Shown one piece after another: positions 6,072-7,327 of a DNA stretch of 7,327 nucleotides. Positions within the stretch are counted from its first letter, which is position 1; each line of letters opens with the position of its first letter. The DNA comes from JABDDM01 sp038240295 (GTDB lineage Bacteria > Bacteroidota > Ignavibacteria > Palsa-1295): NCBI GenBank assembly GCA_038240295.1, contig JBBSDW010000154.1:1-7327 (forward strand), read 5' to 3'. The position numbers and the translations under genes are program-made. The notes beneath the pieces were generated by a model. That model had not been told where the DNA came from, ran no database searches, and was given only the letters and a program-made list of their open reading frames with translations.

Positions 6072-6218
6072 GTCATCCTGAGCCCGACGAAGGATCTTAT
6101 CTTTCGGTCGCCCCAAAGATAACAGTCGAGAACGAACATTCAACCAACCGAAAGAGAGTCAAGGCGGCGCTTGACTCCACACAGTTCAGATTTGGGTTGC
6201 CCCAACTTTTCCCGTGTG
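6072..6218 (+). repeat. 147-base dispersed repeat, copy A
   Basis: Begins GTCATCCTGAGCCC and ends TTTTCCCGTGTG, alignable throughout with copy B at 6809-6955 in the same orientation and at the same length. The most conserved part is a 33-base block (6150-6182) identical in both copies. It centres on the hairpin GAGTCAAG-GCGGCG-CTTGACTC (6156-6177). Copy A has a second hairpin, TTATCTTT (6097-6104) with AAAGATAA (6115-6122), that is lost in copy B. No terminal inverted repeats or transposase were seen. Confidence 0.85.
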
Positions 6219-6251
6219 CAGGCTAGGGCCAAAACAAAAAATTGGCCTCTG

Positions 6252-6303
6252 CCCTCACTCTCCAGCACTGAACAATAAAATCTCCTCTCCTGCGAAGGAG
6301 AGG
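6252..6303 (+). repeat. 52-base direct repeat with hairpin, copy 1
   Basis: Runs from CCCTCACTCTCCAGCACTG to a hairpin CCTCTCCT-GCGA-AGGAGAGG (6284-6303). It matches 6385-6436 at equal length with only a few changes. Its downstream flank ATTTTAAAGTCGGC (6309-6322) is repeated after copy 3 (6631-6644), so the three copies share different flanks. Confidence 0.85.
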
Positions 6304-6384
6304 CCTTCATTTTAAAGTCGGCAAACGAGAGAGCCGAGATAAAACCATCTAAATCAGCGGACACAATCACAAGAAAGCCTCCGA

Positions 6385-6448
6385 CCCTCACCATCCAGTA
6401 CCGAATAATAAAATCTCCTCTCCTGCGAAGGAGAGGTTGGGTGAGGTT
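6385..6448 (+). repeat. Direct repeat copy 2 and left arm of a 32-base inverted repeat
   Basis: Bases 6385-6436 repeat 6252-6303, ending in the same CCTCTCCT-GCGA-AGGAGAGG hairpin (6417-6436). The hairpin continues into TTGGGTGAGGTT. The 32 bases 6417-6448 are the exact reverse complement of 6594-6625, giving a large inverted repeat with 145 bases between its arms. Confidence 0.88.
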
Positions 6449-6593
6449 TCGCAGCGGAAGCAAATGTGGCGCTCACGTAAAGTCTTTCGCGGTGGCTGAA
6501 CTGCAGATGTCGACGGTCTTGAGAACTGAAGTGCGAGGATCACAGCCTCCGCCTCACATCTCCTCATCTTCAGAACATCGATCCCGCAACAAT

Positions 6594-6644
6594 AACCTCA
6601 CCCAACCTCTCCTTCGCAGGAGAGGCGTTTATTTTAAAGTCGGC
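6594..6644 (-). repeat. Inverted copy 3 of the CTCTCCT hairpin repeat
   Basis: AACCTCACCCAACCTCTCC at 6594-6612 leads into the hairpin CCTCTCCT-TCGC-AGGAGAGG (6606-6625). The first 32 bases are the perfect reverse complement of 6417-6448. The following ATTTTAAAGTCGGC (6631-6644) repeats the flank of copy 1. A decayed relative of the CTCACCCAACCTCTCC part lies near 2197-2217. Confidence 0.88.
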
Positions 6645-6737
6645 TACCCAAAGTTCGAAGCAAAAAAAATTAAGCGGCAGTGACAACGCAGGTTCGAGGC
6701 GATGGAGATGACGGTTGCCCATCTCTTAACCGTGTGC

Positions 6738-6757
6738 CGGGAAGCGCTGCCTTCCCG
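6738..6757. repeat. 7-bp hairpin in the repeat field
   Basis: CGGGAAG and CTTCCCG pair perfectly across a CGCTGC loop. No T-run follows on either strand, so a terminator is unlikely. It resembles the REP-like hairpins around it in size but not in sequence. Confidence 0.5.
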
Positions 6758-6808
6758 ACCCCAACCAGGCAAGTAGAAAGTTGGTGTTATGGAATAGGAA
6801 AGAGACAT

Positions 6809-6955
6809 GTCATCCTGGGCCCAGCGAAGGATCTTGCCTTTCGTCCGCCCAAATTTATAAGTCAGGAACCAAGATTCAACCCGGCGGAAAGAGAGTCAAG
6901 GCGGCGCTTGACTCCACACGGCGTAAATTTCAGCTGCCCCGCTCTTTTCCAGTGT
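6809..6955 (+). repeat. 147-base dispersed repeat, copy B
   Basis: Starts GTCATCCTGGGCCC and ends TTTTCCAGTGT. It shares with copy A the identical 33-base core (here 6887-6919) and its hairpin (6893-6914). The core hairpin is conserved while flanks have drifted, as expected if the structure is what matters. The copy overlaps the over-extended 3' end of the rplT reading frame on the other strand. Confidence 0.85.
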
Positions 6956-7327
6956 AGCACAAACAAAACGACCCGCCGGATGGGCGAGTCGTGTTTTAAT
7001 ATTAGGTAAAAATCCGAGGCTGTTGCTTTTGGCTTTTTCTCTATTCCCGAATCAGCAACGAGAGCTGTGAATGACGCTGGGCTTGTCACTGCGAGGTCGG
7101 CGAGGACCTTGCGGTTGATCGTGATGCCGACCTTGTGGAAGGCACCCATGAGGCGCGAATAGGTCGTACCGTTCTCGCGAGCGGCCGCATTGATGCGGAC
7201 GATCCAGAGTGCGCGGATCTCACGCTTTTTGGTCCGGCGATCGCGATAGGCGTACTGACGCGCCTTATCGACGTGATGCTTCGCTACGGTTAAAACATTG
7301 CTGCGCATGCCCCAGAAGCCTTTGGCG
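6862..7327 (-). CDS. rplT: 50S ribosomal protein L20, N-terminus outside the window, 3' end abnormal
   Basis: Ribosomal protein L20 binds 23S rRNA and is needed early in assembly of the large subunit. The visible part starts at AKGFWGMRSNVLTV, matching about residue 21 of the E. coli protein. It shows QYAYRDRR, LWIVRINAAARENGTTYS and INRKVLADLAV, all L20 hallmarks, up to FTALV, after which family members normally end within about ten residues. Here the frame has no stop there. It continues for some 56 extra residues through the terminator at 6961-6996 and into repeat copy B, stopping only at 6862-6864. The extra residues look like translated repeat DNA. Removing one base from the three-base run at 7046-7048 would give ALVADSE then a TAG stop at 7041-7043, about 114 residues in all, the normal size. 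The gene identity is certain; the annotated 3' end is probably wrong or mutated. Confidence 0.85.
   Translation of the reverse strand, partial: AKGFWGMRSNVLTVAKHHVDKARQYAYRDRRTKKREIRALWIVRINAAARENGTTYSRLMGAFHKVGITINRKVLADLAVTSPASFTALVADSGIEKKPKATASDFYLILKHDSPIRRVVLFVLHWKRAGQLKFTPCGVKRRLDSLSAGLNLGS
6961..6996 (-). terminator. Intrinsic terminator of rplT
   Basis: Read on the minus strand, ACGACTCGCC (6992-6983) pairs with GGCGGGTCGT (6977-6968) around a five-base loop, giving ten pairs with one U-G wobble, followed by TTTTGTTT. On the plus strand the same wobble becomes an A-C mismatch, which favours the minus direction. It is placed where the normal rplT transcript should end, and is inside the over-extended reading frame. 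Confidence 0.85.

Larger units (their letters stand above)
5960..6861. other. Repeat- and hairpin-rich intergenic region without genes
   Basis: About 0.9 kb in which every open frame is short, lacks protein-like composition and runs through repeats. It begins with a GAAGG-rich low-complexity stretch (5960-6018). Two 147-base repeat copies bound most of the rest (6072-6218 and 6809-6955). Between them lie two 52-base direct repeats, a perfect 32-base inverted repeat pair and the hairpin at 6738-6757. No tRNA or rRNA was recognised. Confidence 0.75.

Noticed and set aside
6252..6644. CRISPR array
   Set aside because: Only three copies, in mixed orientation, with unequal spacing of about 130-190 bases and internal hairpins; no cas genes.
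6023..6861. Several 67- to 109-codon frames in the repeat region
   Set aside because: They are translations of repeat DNA; two share the sequence GVKRRLDSLS only because they cross the two copies of the same repeat.

Overview
The window carries ordinary housekeeping genes separated by unusually repeat- and hairpin-rich intergenic DNA. The mixture suggests a Bacteroidota/Chlorobiota-type bacterium, perhaps Kapabacteria/Ignavibacteria-like: a PccB-type acyl-CoA carboxyltransferase, an MnmA with a Cys-Cys segment near the N-terminus, small lipoproteins with short lipoboxes, genes starting without a clear Shine-Dalgarno sequence, and a GC content near one half. This placement is inference and is not firm below the phylum group.

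Plus strand, 2-941: the C-terminus of citrate synthase, then a two-gene toxin-antitoxin module. Its PemK/MazF-like toxin is split by a one-base frameshift. 942-1304 is non-coding with two inverted repeats, one of them directly before the next gene. 1305-1796 is a short lipoprotein carrying what looks like the C-terminal half of an ethylbenzene-dehydrogenase-type haem-binding domain. A textbook intrinsic terminator (1939-1972) follows, then about 250 bases of remnant repeats.

Minus strand, 5528 down to 2282: mnmA, a small lipoprotein and pccB, separated by 15 and 34 bases and probably co-transcribed. A 16-bp hairpin (2218-2252) lies just past pccB. Divergent from mnmA on the plus strand is a small protein with two membrane segments and four cysteines (5639-5959).

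5960-6861 encodes nothing I trust. It holds two 147-base repeat copies, two 52-base direct repeats, a perfect 32-base inverted repeat pair and several other hairpins. The last gene, on the minus strand, is rplT (ribosomal protein L20), cut off by the window end. Its reading frame has no stop where L20 should end and runs through its own terminator into a repeat.

I found no clear new multi-gene system. The points most worth a second look are the hairpin/repeat field at 6072-6992, the missing rplT stop, the broken toxin, and the small four-cysteine membrane protein bracketed by similar low-complexity DNA in opposite orientation. The two or three apparent single-base frame problems could be real decay or could be assembly errors; reads would decide.
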